26,580 nt of DNA. Origin: DATCYZ01 sp036526195. GTDB lineage: Bacteria; Pseudomonadota; Gammaproteobacteria; Burkholderiales; SG8-39. The notes under the pieces were generated by a model. That model was not told where the DNA came from and did no database searches. It was given only the letters and a program-made list of their open reading frames with translations. Both the position numbers and the translations under genes were made by a program. The DNA is taken from positions 1-26,580 of the forward strand of contig DATCYZ010000103.1 of the NCBI GenBank assembly GCA_036526195.1, written 5' to 3'. This document shows, in pieces, positions 14,464 through 22,107 of the stretch; position 1 is the first letter of the stretch; every line of letters starts with the position of its first letter.

Positions 14464-15426
14464 ATGGAATGGGCTTTTCCATCCAACCTGCAACCCGACC
14501 CGAAGGCGCTCGGCTTCGACCTGGACCGCGCGCTGAATGCCATGGTGCAGGTGCGGGTCGAGATTCCCGAGGATGCGTTCACCGCGCAGATCCTCGGCAC
14601 CGAGCGCATCGGCAGCGGCGCGGTGATCCGCGAGGACGGCCTGCTGCTGACCATCGGCTACCTGATCACCGAGGCGAGTTCGATCTGGCTCACCACGCGC
14701 GCGGGTGAGGTCATGGCGGGCCATCCGCTGGCCTACGACCAGGCGACCGGGCTCGGCTTGGTGCAGCCGCTGGGCCGGCTCGGGCTGCCGGCGCTCGAGC
14801 GCGGCTCGGCCGCGAGCGTGGAGGTCGGCGACCCGGTGGTGGTGGCCGGTCACGGCGGCCAGGGCCACGCGCTGCAGGCGACGCTCGCCGACAAGCGCGA
14901 GTTTGCCGGCTACTGGGAGTACGTGCTGGACGAGGCGCTGTTCACCACGCCGGGGCACCCGCAGTGGGGCGGCACCGCGGCGCTCGATGCGATGGGACGG
15001 CTGGTCGGCATCGGATCGCTGTACGTGCAGGAAAAGCTCGGGCCCGACGCCACCGAGGGCAACATGGTCGTGCCGATCGACGTGCTCGAGCCGATCTTCG
15101 ATGACCTGCTCGCCACCGGGCGCAGCCGCCTGCCGGTGCGGCCCTGGCTCGGCATGTACACCACCGAGGTCGACAACCACCTGGTCGTCGCCGGTCTGGC
15201 CGAGCGCGCGCCGGCGGCGGTGGCCGGCGTGCGGGTGAGCGACATCATCCTGGAAGTGGCGGGCGAGCGGCCCACCGGGCTCGCGGACCTGTTCCGTCGC
15301 ATCTGGTCGCTCGGCGCCGCCGGCGTCGAGGTGCCGCTTGCGGTGTCGCGCCGAGGTTCGCGCATCGAGTTGCGCCTGAAGTCGGCGGACCGCGGGGATT
15401 TCCTCAAAAAACCCAGCCTGCACTGA
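14464..15426 (+). CDS. HtrA/S1C-like protein with PDZ domain but no catalytic triad (pseudoprotease)
   Basis: A 320-residue protein laid out like an HtrA protease: trypsin-like fold (about 25-215) followed by a PDZ domain (about 222-310; LGMYTTEVDNHLVVAGL, PAAVAGVRVSDIILEVAGER). The strand GSGAVIREDGLLLTIGYLIT matches the region that carries the catalytic His in HtrA (LTNAHV), but no His is present. The usual Asp region reads YDQATGLGLVQ. The usual GNSGGP around the nucleophile is HPQWGGTA, with no serine. A proteolytic role is therefore unlikely; binding or chaperone activity is possible. No signal peptide is evident. Ribosome site GAGGAG overlaps the upstream stop. Similar serine-less relatives occur in proteobacteria, so this looks like an established subfamily and not fresh decay. 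Confidence 0.8.
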   Translation: MEWAFPSNLQPDPKALGFDLDRALNAMVQVRVEIPEDAFTAQILGTERIGSGAVIREDGLLLTIGYLITEASSIWLTTRAGEVMAGHPLAYDQATGLGLVQPLGRLGLPALERGSAASVEVGDPVVVAGHGGQGHALQATLADKREFAGYWEYVLDEALFTTPGHPQWGGTAALDAMGRLVGIGSLYVQEKLGPDATEGNMVVPIDVLEPIFDDLLATGRSRLPVRPWLGMYTTEVDNHLVVAGLAERAPAAVAGVRVSDIILEVAGERPTGLADLFRRIWSLGAAGVEVPLAVSRRGSRIELRLKSADRGDFLKKPSLH

Positions 15427-15429
15427 AAC

Positions 15430-15443
15430 CGGGCCGCGGCCCG
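15430..15443. terminator. GC-rich palindrome between convergent genes
   Basis: CGGGCCGCGGCCCG is a perfect 14-bp palindrome within the 31-base gap between the convergent pseudoprotease and lipoprotein genes. There is no T-tract; a weak bidirectional terminator is possible. Confidence 0.3.
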
Positions 15444-15457
15444 CCCGATGCGCAGGC

Positions 15458-16192
15458 CTAGCGGATGACCGGCGGCGGGGTGTAGATGGGCGGGGCGAGG
15501 ATGGTCGGCGCGGGCGCCGGCACCGGCGTGCGCGAACTGCTGAAGCGCAGGTCGATCACCGCGCCGGCGGCGTCCACCAGGACGTCGAGCCGCTTGCGTC
15601 GCGTCTCGTTCAGGAAGCGGTCGAACTCCGCGTTGTCCCAGATCAGCACCTCGTTGCCCTCGCCGCGCACCAGCGGGTGGGTGAGGATGCCGGCGGGCTG
15701 GCCGAGCACCCGCAGCAGGTCGCGCCGCGTCGAGGTGCCGGCGCGCAGGCCGTTCACCTGCGCCTCGTTGAACGCGGTGGAGTCGGCCCTGAACGAACTC
15801 TGCCCGAGGTAGCCCACCAGCCGGTCCTGCCAGAACCAGAAGGTGAGCGTGCGCGTGGGTTCGATGCCGGGCCGCGCGGCCGGCGCACTGGACGCAACGT
15901 GCACGTAGTCGACCTGCCGCAGCGTGCCCTGCACCGGCTGCCGCCCGAACGGGAGCGGCTGGGCCGCCCCGGGCGCCTCGCCCGCCGCGTCCCAGGTGAG
16001 CGACTGCCCGGGTGCGCCGTAGGCGGCCAGCACCTCCGCCATCGGCGTCACCCCGGGCAGGAAGCGATTCGGCGCCGGGCGCTCGAAGGCGCGCCGGGTC
16101 TCGGGGCCGGCGCAGGCCGCGAGCAGGGCGGCGAGCGCAAGGACCATCGCGAGGCGCGCGGCGCAGGGCCAGGGTCGGGCGTGGAGGCGCAT
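15458..16192 (-). CDS. Lipoprotein with two BamE/SmpA-like repeats
   Basis: A 244-residue secreted lipoprotein. The signal sequence ends in a lipobox, LLAAC, with Cys27 as the lipidated residue. The mature part contains two segments resembling the BamE/OmlA pattern of a short helix followed by a small sheet: FLPGVTPMAEVLAAYGAP and VNGLRAGTSTRRDLLRVLGQP, the second followed by EVLIWDNAEFD. The C-terminus is a Pro-rich tail (PAPAPTILAPPIYTPPPVIR). The residue after Cys27 is Ala, so outer-membrane sorting is expected in the usual scheme. BamE-like folds sit in the outer membrane assembly machine, but this longer protein may have a different role. Divergent from the YdcF-like gene, separated by 110 bases. 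Confidence 0.75.
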   Translation of the reverse strand: MRLHARPWPCAARLAMVLALAALLAACAGPETRRAFERPAPNRFLPGVTPMAEVLAAYGAPGQSLTWDAAGEAPGAAQPLPFGRQPVQGTLRQVDYVHVASSAPAARPGIEPTRTLTFWFWQDRLVGYLGQSSFRADSTAFNEAQVNGLRAGTSTRRDLLRVLGQPAGILTHPLVRGEGNEVLIWDNAEFDRFLNETRRKRLDVLVDAAGAVIDLRFSSSRTPVPAPAPTILAPPIYTPPPVIR

Positions 16193-16288
16193 CGAATCAG
16201 GGTCCGGAAGCGGACGCGAAGATAATGTCGCCGACTGTGCGCCGGACCGCGCCCGAATGCAACGTCCCCATCACCCGGTTTGCTCTGC

Positions 16289-16294
16289 GAGAAT
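16289..16294 (+). promoter_or_regulatory. -10 element of the YdcF-like gene
   Basis: GAGAAT within TGCGAGAATGCC ends 8 bases before the ATG at 16303. There is no ribosome site between them, consistent with a leaderless or nearly leaderless transcript. Confidence 0.3.
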
Positions 16295-16302
16295 GCCGCG
16301 CG

Positions 16303-17073
16303 ATGTCCGAACTCCTGCATGCCCTCTCGAAGATCGCCCAGTCGCTGCTGCTGCCGCCGACCTCGCTCCTGCTGCTCGCGCTGCTTTGCCTCGTGTTCGC
16401 GCGGCGCCGGCGCTGGGCTGCCTGGCTCGGCGGTGTGTCGCTCTTCGCGCTGCTGGTGTTGTCGACGCCCGCGGTCGGGCTCGCGCTGCGTGCCGCGCTG
16501 GAAGCTCGCGTCACGCCGCTGGTCCCGGCGCGGCTCGGGACGCTCGCCGCGCGCGACACCATGATCGTCATTCTCGGCGGCGGGCGCCGGCTGCACGCCC
16601 CGGAATTCACGGGCGGCGAGACGCTCGGCGCCGCGACCCTCGCGCGCTGCCGCTATGGCGCGACGCTCGCGCGCGCAAGCGGCCTGCCGGTGGCCGTGAC
16701 CGGCGGCAAGCCCGACGGCGGGCGGCATTCCGAGGGCGCGTTGATGGCCGATTTCCTTGCGAAGGAACTCGGCCAGAAGGTGAGCCTCGTCGAGGAAGAG
16801 AGCCGCGACACGCGGGAGAACGCGGTGCTGACGCAGCGCGCGCTCGCCGGGCTCGGCATCCGGCGCGTGGTGCTGGTGACCGATGCGGTGCACATGCCGC
16901 GCGCCCGGGTGGCCTTCGAGGCGCAGAACCTCGAGGTGGTGGCGGCGCCGACCGGCTTCGAGGCCGGCCGGGCGCTCTCGGCGGTGGATTTCATCCCCTC
17001 GGCGAGCGGGCTCTGGCTCGCGTCGACGTCGCTGCGCGAGCACCTCGGCGCGGCGGTCTACCGCCTGCGCTGA
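16303..17073 (+). CDS. YdcF/ElyC-like DUF218 membrane protein
   Basis: A 256-residue inner-membrane protein with two N-terminal helices (about 10-33 and 39-61) and a DUF218 domain facing the periplasm. Family marks are MIVILGGGRR, VTGGKPDGGRHSEGALMADFL, EEESRDTRENAVLTQRAL and VVLVTDAVHMPRARVAFEAQ. Relatives include ElyC, which affects peptidoglycan and envelope metabolism in Escherichia coli, and SanA. The reaction is unsettled. The start at 16303 is placed just before the first membrane helix; longer frames upstream lie opposite the lipoprotein gene. Its stop codon directly abuts the stop of the convergent crotonase gene, with no bases between them. Confidence 0.85.
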   Translation: MSELLHALSKIAQSLLLPPTSLLLLALLCLVFARRRRWAAWLGGVSLFALLVLSTPAVGLALRAALEARVTPLVPARLGTLAARDTMIVILGGGRRLHAPEFTGGETLGAATLARCRYGATLARASGLPVAVTGGKPDGGRHSEGALMADFLAKELGQKVSLVEEESRDTRENAVLTQRALAGLGIRRVVLVTDAVHMPRARVAFEAQNLEVVAAPTGFEAGRALSAVDFIPSASGLWLASTSLREHLGAAVYRLR

Positions 17074-17889
17074 TCATTCCTCGCCGGTGATGTCGCGCTC
17101 GCCGGCATTCATTCGGCGCATCTGCTCGATCGTCTCCGGGTTCACCATCAGGTCGCAGAACAGCGTGCGTTCGTCGGCCAGCCCCTGTGCGCGCGTGACC
17201 TGCGCCGTGCCGCGCACCAGCCGCTTGATGTGGCCGAGCGCGCGCCGCGGCCGATCGACGAGGCGTCGCGCGACCGCGCACGCATGCTCCAGCACCGGCG
17301 CGTCGACGCAGGCATGCACCAGGCCGTGGGCGGCCGCTTCGTCCGGCGAGAAGGTGCGACCGAGCAGCAGCCATTCGAGCGCCCGGCCGGCGCCGACCAG
17401 CGCGGCGAGCCGTTGCGTGCCGCCGGCGCCGGGCAGCAGGCCGAGATTCGATTCCGGCAGGCCGATCTGCCAGGGGCCGCGTTCCGCGTAGCGCAGGTCG
17501 CAGGCCAATGCGAGTTCGTAGCCGCCGCCCATCGTGGTGCCGTTCAGCGCGGCGATGAAGATCTTCGGGCTGGCCTCGATGCGCCCGAGGCAGGTGTGGA
17601 TCGGCGACTCGGGCACCGGGCGATCGGTCGCGAAGCGCAGGCCGCGCGCCGCCATCTTGCGGGCGCGCGCCTCCAGCACGCCGACGTCGTAGTGGCGGAT
17701 GAAGACGCCGGGTTCGGCGCCGGTGAGCAGCACCACCGCCAGCTCCGGGTCGGCCTCGATCGCGTCGAGCGCCGCGCCGAGCTCGCGCTCGGTGAGCTCG
17801 TCCATGAACCCGTCGGGCGGATTGTGGAAACGGATGCAGGCGAGCCCGGGACCCTCCGGGGTGAGGCTGAGGCGCTGTCCGTGGGGCAT
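17074..17889 (-). CDS. Enoyl-CoA hydratase/isomerase (crotonase) family protein
   Basis: A 271-residue crotonase-fold enzyme acting on an acyl-CoA. The oxyanion-hole segment AALNGTTMGGGYELALACDL carries the first acidic residue of the hydratase pair (GGGYE), and LPESNLGLLPGAGGTQRL carries the second (PES), so hydration or related chemistry is plausible. The substrate-binding loop VVLLTGAEPGVFIRHYDV differs from typical short-chain hydratases (FCAGADL), so the substrate is probably not a simple fatty enoyl-CoA. The ATG is chosen because AAGGAGA precedes it by 5 bases. It is divergent from the 4-hydroxybenzoyl-CoA reductase operon, with 127 bases shared, which hints at a role in the same aromatic or phenylpropanoid CoA route; this is inference. 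Confidence 0.88.
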   Translation of the reverse strand: MPHGQRLSLTPEGPGLACIRFHNPPDGFMDELTERELGAALDAIEADPELAVVLLTGAEPGVFIRHYDVGVLEARARKMAARGLRFATDRPVPESPIHTCLGRIEASPKIFIAALNGTTMGGGYELALACDLRYAERGPWQIGLPESNLGLLPGAGGTQRLAALVGAGRALEWLLLGRTFSPDEAAAHGLVHACVDAPVLEHACAVARRLVDRPRRALGHIKRLVRGTAQVTRAQGLADERTLFCDLMVNPETIEQMRRMNAGERDITGEE

Positions 17890-17931
17890 GGGGGTCTCCT
17901 TTGCGCGGATTATCGCCCGCGCGCGCGAAAC

Positions 17932-17945
17932 CTGATCCACCTCAA
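17932..17945. promoter_or_regulatory. Degenerate FNR/ANR-like site upstream of the reductase operon
   Basis: CTGAT-CCAC-CTCAA matches TTGAT-N4-ATCAA at 8 of 10 positions and lies just upstream of the TTGGCA -35 element. Anaerobic 4-hydroxybenzoyl-CoA reductase genes are controlled by an FNR-type regulator (AadR) in Rhodopseudomonas, which makes the site plausible but unproven. Confidence 0.35.
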
Positions 17946-17954
17946 GCGCGGGCC

Positions 17955-17984
17955 TTGGCAAAGCCCCGCGCCCGGGGGTACAGT
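17955..17984 (+). promoter_or_regulatory. Promoter of the 4-hydroxybenzoyl-CoA reductase operon
   Basis: TTGGCA (17955-17960) and TACAGT (17979-17984) with 18-base spacing form a good sigma-70 type promoter. Transcription would begin near 17991, a few bases before the 19-bp palindrome. Confidence 0.55.
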
Positions 17985-17997
17985 GGCGCGGAACAGA

Positions 17998-18016
17998 TTG
18001 TTTGGGGACCAAACAA
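17998..18016. promoter_or_regulatory. 19-bp palindrome directly before the start codon (operator or RNA hairpin)
   Basis: TTGTTTGG-GGA-CCAAACAA is a perfect 8-bp inverted repeat with a 3-base centre, ending one base before the ATG at 18017 and starting about 7 bases after the predicted transcription start. The only purine-rich ribosome-site candidate (GGGGA) is inside it. As DNA it fits a dimeric repressor operator; as RNA it would hide the ribosome site. Confidence 0.55.
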
Positions 18017-18529
18017 ATGAACAGCGTCACGGAACGGGTCGTCGCGGTGCGGCAGAACGTCCATCTGCGGCTCTCGGTCAACGGCGAGCCGGTCGAGGTT
18101 TCATTCGCGCCCTACAAGACGCTGCTCGAGGTGCTGCGCGAAGACCTCGGCCTCACCGGTACCAAGCACGGCTGCGAACTCGGCGAATGCGGCGCCTGCG
18201 CGGTGCGGCTCGACGGCGAGGCGGTGCTCGCCTGCCTGGTGCTCGCGCAGGACTGCGAGGGGCGCGAGATCCAGACCATCGAAGGGCTCGCCCGCGGCAA
18301 CGCCCTGCACCCGCTGCAGGCGGCCTTTGCCGACTGCGGCGGCTCGCAATGCGGCTATTGTTCCCCGGGCATGCAGATGACGGCGGCGGCGCTGCTCGAG
18401 CGCAACCCCGACCCGACGCGGCAGGAGATTCGCGAGGCGCTGGCGGGCAACCTGTGCCGCTGCACCGGCTACGAGCAGATCTTTGAGGCGGTGGAACGCG
18501 CTGCCGGCGAACTGCGGGCGGCGAAATGA
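18017..18529 (+). CDS. hcrC: 4-hydroxybenzoyl-CoA reductase, gamma subunit (2x[2Fe-2S])
   Basis: A 170-residue iron-sulfur subunit of the xanthine oxidase family. The plant-type [2Fe-2S] cluster is bound by Cys53, Cys58, Cys61 (CELGECGAC) and Cys73; the second cluster by Cys112, Cys115 (CGYC) and Cys147, Cys149 (CRC). It passes electrons between the molybdenum subunit and the flavin subunit. The assignment to 4-hydroxybenzoyl-CoA reductase rests on the operon, chiefly the flavin subunit with an extra cluster. The ATG at 18017 is preferred over an in-frame TTG at 18002, which lies in the palindrome. Its stop overlaps the start of the next gene (ATGA). Confidence 0.9.
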   Translation: MNSVTERVVAVRQNVHLRLSVNGEPVEVSFAPYKTLLEVLREDLGLTGTKHGCELGECGACAVRLDGEAVLACLVLAQDCEGREIQTIEGLARGNALHPLQAAFADCGGSQCGYCSPGMQMTAAALLERNPDPTRQEIREALAGNLCRCTGYEQIFEAVERAAGELRAAK

Positions 18530-21000
18530 GCAAGCGGCCGCCGGAGAAGACGCGCTTCGACGTCGTTGGCAAGCCGCGGCGCCGCGTCGACGGGCGCGCC
18601 AAGGCGCTGGGGCAGCTTCGCTTTGCCGACGACCTCGTCGAGCCGCGCATGCTGCACACGCGCCTGTTGCGCTCGCCGCTGCCGCACGCGATCATCGAAT
18701 CGATCGACGTCTCGCGCGCCGAGAAGCATCCGGGCGTGCACCTGGTGCTCACCGGCAAGGACTTCCCGATCCCCTACGGCATCATGCCGGTGTCGCTGGA
18801 CGAGAACGCACTGGCGCTCGAGCGGGTGCGCTTCGTCGGCGACCCGGTGGCCGCGGTGGTGGCGAAGGACGAGCAGACCGCGAGCGAGGCGCTGGACCTG
18901 ATCGAGGTGAAGTACCGGCCGCTGCCGACCGTCGGTTCGCCCGAGGAGGGCCTGGCGAACCCCGAGCCGCGCATCCACGACTACGGCGAGCAGGGCAACA
19001 TCCACCGCAACCAGTCCTACGAGTTCGGCGACGTCGAGGCCGGCCTCGCGGCGGCCGACCATGTCTTCGAGGACCTGTTTTTCTACGAGGGCAACACGCA
19101 CCTGCCAATGGAGGAGCAGGCCTCGCTCGCGATGATCGAGGGCGACGGCAAGCTGCGCATCTCCACCAGCACGCAGAACCCGCACTACCTGCACCGCCAG
19201 CTTGCGCGCGTGCTGCAGATGCCGGCCTCGCGGATCCGCGTCATCGCCACGCCGAATGGCGGCGGCTTCGGCGGCAAGTGCGATCCGGGCAACCACGAGT
19301 TTGTAGTGTCGAAGGCAGCGCTGCTCCTCGGCCGGCCGGTGAAGATCTGCCTGTCGCGCGAGGAGGTGTTCTACCAGCACCGCGGCCGCCATCCGGTGCT
19401 GATGAAGTTCCGCACCGGCGTGGACCGCAAGGGCAAGCTGGTGGCGATGCACCTGCAGACGCTGCTAGACGGCGGCGCCTACGGTTCGCACGGGCCGGCG
19501 AGCACCTTTTACACCGGGGTGCTGACGCCGGTGACCTACGAACTGCCGCGCTTCAGGTTCGACGCCTGCCGCGTTTTCACCAACAAGCCGGCCTGCGGGC
19601 CGAAGCGCGGGCACGGCACGCCGCAGCCGCGCTTCGGGCAGGAGGTGCAACTCGACAAGATCGCCGAGAAGCTGAACCTCGACCCGGCAGAACTGCGCCT
19701 CGGCATGGTGACGAAGCCCGATTCGCTCACGGCAAGCTGGCTGCGCATCGGTTCGAACGGGCTGGCCGAGTGCATCCGCAAGGTGGTGGAGATCTCGGGC
19801 TGGAAGGACAAGCACCGCAAGCTGCCGCCGGGACGCGGGGTCGGCATCGCCTGCTCGACCTACATGTGCGGCGCGGGCGTGTCGATCTACTGGAACAGGA
19901 TGCCGCATTCGGGCGTGCAGATCCTGCTCGACCGCAGCGGGCAGGTGGCGGTCTACTGCGGCGCGACCGAACTCGGGCAGGGTTCGGACGACGTGCTCGC
20001 AGCACTCGTTTCCGAAGCACTCGGCATCGATCCGGCGGAGGTGCGCTGCATCACCGGCGACACCGGCATCACGCCGATCGACCTCGGCTCCTACTCCAGC
20101 CGCGTCACCATCATGATGGGCAACGCCGCGCTGCAGGCGGCGGGTCGGCTCCGCGAGCAGCTGGCCTCGGTGGTCGCGGAATCGCTCGGCACGCTGCCCG
20201 CGGAAGTGGTGTTCTCGCAGGGACAGGTGTTCGCGGCGCGCGATCCCGGCAAGACCATGCGCTTCGTCGAGGCGGTGGCGCTGGCCGAGGAAAAGCTCGG
20301 CACGCTCGCCGCGACCGGCTCGTACGCGCCGCCGAAGGCGCCCGGCAAGTACAAGGGCGCGGGCGTCGGCCCGTCGCCCGCGTACAGCTTCAGCGCCTGC
20401 GTGGTGGAGACCGAAGTCGACCCGGTGACCGGCTGGATCACGGTGCCGAAGATCTGGATCGCGCACGACATCGGCCGTGCCATCAACCCGGTGCTGGCAC
20501 GCGGTCAGGTGATCGGCGGGGTCTACATGGGCCTGTCGGAAGCCATGATGGAAGAGCAGGCGTTCCGCCGCCTGCCGGAGAAGCTGTCGGCAGCGCTGGT
20601 GCACCGCAATCCCTCGATGCTGGAATACAAGAGCCTCACCGCGCTCGACATGCCGGAAGTGGAAGTCGCGCTGATCGAGGACCCGGACCCGAACTGCCCC
20701 TACGGCGCGAAGGAAGTCGGGCAGGGCCCGTTGCTGCCGGTGATGCCTGCGCTCGCCAACGCGGTGTTCGACGCCGTGGGTGTGCGCGTCGACGAGATCC
20801 CGGTGACGCCGTACAAGGTGCGGCGCGCGCTGGAGGCGAAGGCGAAGGGCGAGGACCCGCGGGTCGGCCCGACGGAATTTCCCAAGGTGCCGTATCCCGA
20901 GCCGATCTTCGTGCTGCCGCCGTGGGAAGAGGGCGACGGCGATGCCGAGAAGGGCGATGCCGCGCGCGCACGCAGCGAGAAGCGGAGGGCCGCCGCATGA
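18526..21000 (+). CDS. hcrA: 4-hydroxybenzoyl-CoA reductase, alpha (molybdopterin) subunit
   Basis: An 824-residue catalytic subunit of the xanthine oxidase family. It removes the phenolic hydroxyl of 4-hydroxybenzoyl-CoA, giving benzoyl-CoA, with low-potential electrons from ferredoxin. The aldehyde-oxidase a/b hammerhead domain is at the N-terminus (KALGQLRFADDL). PNGGGFGGK at about 243-251 and ELGQGSDDV contact the molybdenum cofactor, and the catalytic glutamate is in GAKEVGQGPLLP at about 727-738. Residues 100-300 also fit the family (YEGNTHLPMEEQASLA). Known alpha subunits have about 770 residues; the excess is mainly a charged tail after residue 780 (EEGDGDAEKGDAARARSEKR). The next gene starts within its stop codon (ATGA). 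Related xanthine or aldehyde dehydrogenases lack the companion flavin-subunit insertion. Confidence 0.9.
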   Translation: MSKRPPEKTRFDVVGKPRRRVDGRAKALGQLRFADDLVEPRMLHTRLLRSPLPHAIIESIDVSRAEKHPGVHLVLTGKDFPIPYGIMPVSLDENALALERVRFVGDPVAAVVAKDEQTASEALDLIEVKYRPLPTVGSPEEGLANPEPRIHDYGEQGNIHRNQSYEFGDVEAGLAAADHVFEDLFFYEGNTHLPMEEQASLAMIEGDGKLRISTSTQNPHYLHRQLARVLQMPASRIRVIATPNGGGFGGKCDPGNHEFVVSKAALLLGRPVKICLSREEVFYQHRGRHPVLMKFRTGVDRKGKLVAMHLQTLLDGGAYGSHGPASTFYTGVLTPVTYELPRFRFDACRVFTNKPACGPKRGHGTPQPRFGQEVQLDKIAEKLNLDPAELRLGMVTKPDSLTASWLRIGSNGLAECIRKVVEISGWKDKHRKLPPGRGVGIACSTYMCGAGVSIYWNRMPHSGVQILLDRSGQVAVYCGATELGQGSDDVLAALVSEALGIDPAEVRCITGDTGITPIDLGSYSSRVTIMMGNAALQAAGRLREQLASVVAESLGTLPAEVVFSQGQVFAARDPGKTMRFVEAVALAEEKLGTLAATGSYAPPKAPGKYKGAGVGPSPAYSFSACVVETEVDPVTGWITVPKIWIAHDIGRAINPVLARGQVIGGVYMGLSEAMMEEQAFRRLPEKLSAALVHRNPSMLEYKSLTALDMPEVEVALIEDPDPNCPYGAKEVGQGPLLPVMPALANAVFDAVGVRVDEIPVTPYKVRRALEAKAKGEDPRVGPTEFPKVPYPEPIFVLPPWEEGDGDAEKGDAARARSEKRRAAA

Positions 21001-22022
21001 TGCGCCTGCCGTGGTTCGAGTACCGCGCGCCGGCCTCGGTGGCCGAGGCCGCGCGCATCCTCGCAGACGCCGGGCCGACCGCCATGCTGGTCGCCGGCGG
21101 CACCGACCTCTTGCCGAACATGAAGCGCCGGCACCAGTCGCCCTCCACCCTGGTGTCGCTGCGCGGCATCGAGGCGCTGAAGGCGGTGTCGAACGGCTCG
21201 GGCCTCTCGCTCGGCGCCGGGCTGACGCTGACGCAGGTGGCCTCGAACGCCGCGGTGCGCGAGAAGTACGCCGGCCTCGCGCAGGCCGCCGGGCTGGTGG
21301 CGACGCCGCATTTGCGCAACATGGGCACGCTGGGCGGCAACGCCTGCCTCGACACCCGCTGCAACTACTACAACCAGAACTACGAGTGGCGCAAGGCGAT
21401 CGACTTCTGCCTGAAGAAGGACGGCGGCACCTGCTGGGTGGCCACCGCCAGCAAGCGCTGCGTGGCGGTCTCGGCGACCGACACCGCGCCGATGCTGATC
21501 GCGCTCGATGCGCGCGCGCGCTTGGCCTCGGTCGGCGGTGAGCGCGAGGTGGCGTTCGGCGACCTGTACCGCAACGACGGCATCGATTACCTGACGCGGC
21601 GCCCGGATGAGGTGCTGACCGCGATCGTCCTGCCGGAAGCGGCGGGCTGGCGCAGCACCTACTGGAAGCTGCGCCGGCGCGGTTCGTTCGACTTTCCGTT
21701 GCTCGGCGTCGCCGCGGCGGCGAAGTTCGCGGCCGACGGCACGGTGGAAGCCGCACGCATCGCACTCGGTGCGGTGGCCTCGCGGCCGTTTCTGGTGCCG
21801 AAGGCGGGCGAACTGCTGGTCGGGCGCAAGCTCGATGAGGATGCGATCGTCGAGTGCGCGGCGGCCGCCGCCTCGCGCGCCAAGCCCATGGACAACGCCG
21901 ACATGGACCTGTACTGGCGCAAGGACGTCGCCGGCGCCTTCGTCGGCTATGCGCTGCGCGAATTGCGCGGTGACGACATGCGCGCCGAGCGCATGAAGGT
22001 GGCGCGGCAGACGCTCGCCTAG
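20997..22022 (+). CDS. hcrB: 4-hydroxybenzoyl-CoA reductase, beta (FAD) subunit with extra [4Fe-4S] loop
   Basis: A 341-residue flavin subunit. FAD-binding marks are LVAGGTDLLP (32-41) and RNMGTLGGN (107-115). Between them and the C-terminal domain lies the insertion that sets 4-hydroxybenzoyl-CoA reductase apart from other xanthine oxidase family members: CNYYNQNYEW from Cys122, then Cys138 (DFC), Cys146 (GTC) and Cys155 (KRC). These four positions coincide with the [4Fe-4S] ligands described for the Thauera aromatica enzyme. The cluster lets the enzyme run in the reducing direction. The start overlaps the previous stop; ATG 21000 is an equally possible start one codon later. No further gene of the pathway follows in the operon, so the CoA ligase and benzoyl-CoA reductase must be elsewhere. 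Confidence 0.92.
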   Translation: MMRLPWFEYRAPASVAEAARILADAGPTAMLVAGGTDLLPNMKRRHQSPSTLVSLRGIEALKAVSNGSGLSLGAGLTLTQVASNAAVREKYAGLAQAAGLVATPHLRNMGTLGGNACLDTRCNYYNQNYEWRKAIDFCLKKDGGTCWVATASKRCVAVSATDTAPMLIALDARARLASVGGEREVAFGDLYRNDGIDYLTRRPDEVLTAIVLPEAAGWRSTYWKLRRRGSFDFPLLGVAAAAKFAADGTVEAARIALGAVASRPFLVPKAGELLVGRKLDEDAIVECAAAAASRAKPMDNADMDLYWRKDVAGAFVGYALRELRGDDMRAERMKVARQTLA

Positions 22023-22107
22023 GGGCGAAAACCTCTCGGCGTGAACGGTCGCCGGAGAGCCGCACGGTTCGCGGCGCACAGGACGTTCGGGTAACATCGT
22101 CGCTCCC

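Noticed and set aside
18017..22022. Xanthine dehydrogenase, CO dehydrogenase or isoquinoline oxidoreductase
   Set aside because: The four-cysteine insertion in the flavin subunit and GAKEVGQGPLLP in the large subunit fit 4-hydroxybenzoyl-CoA reductase better.
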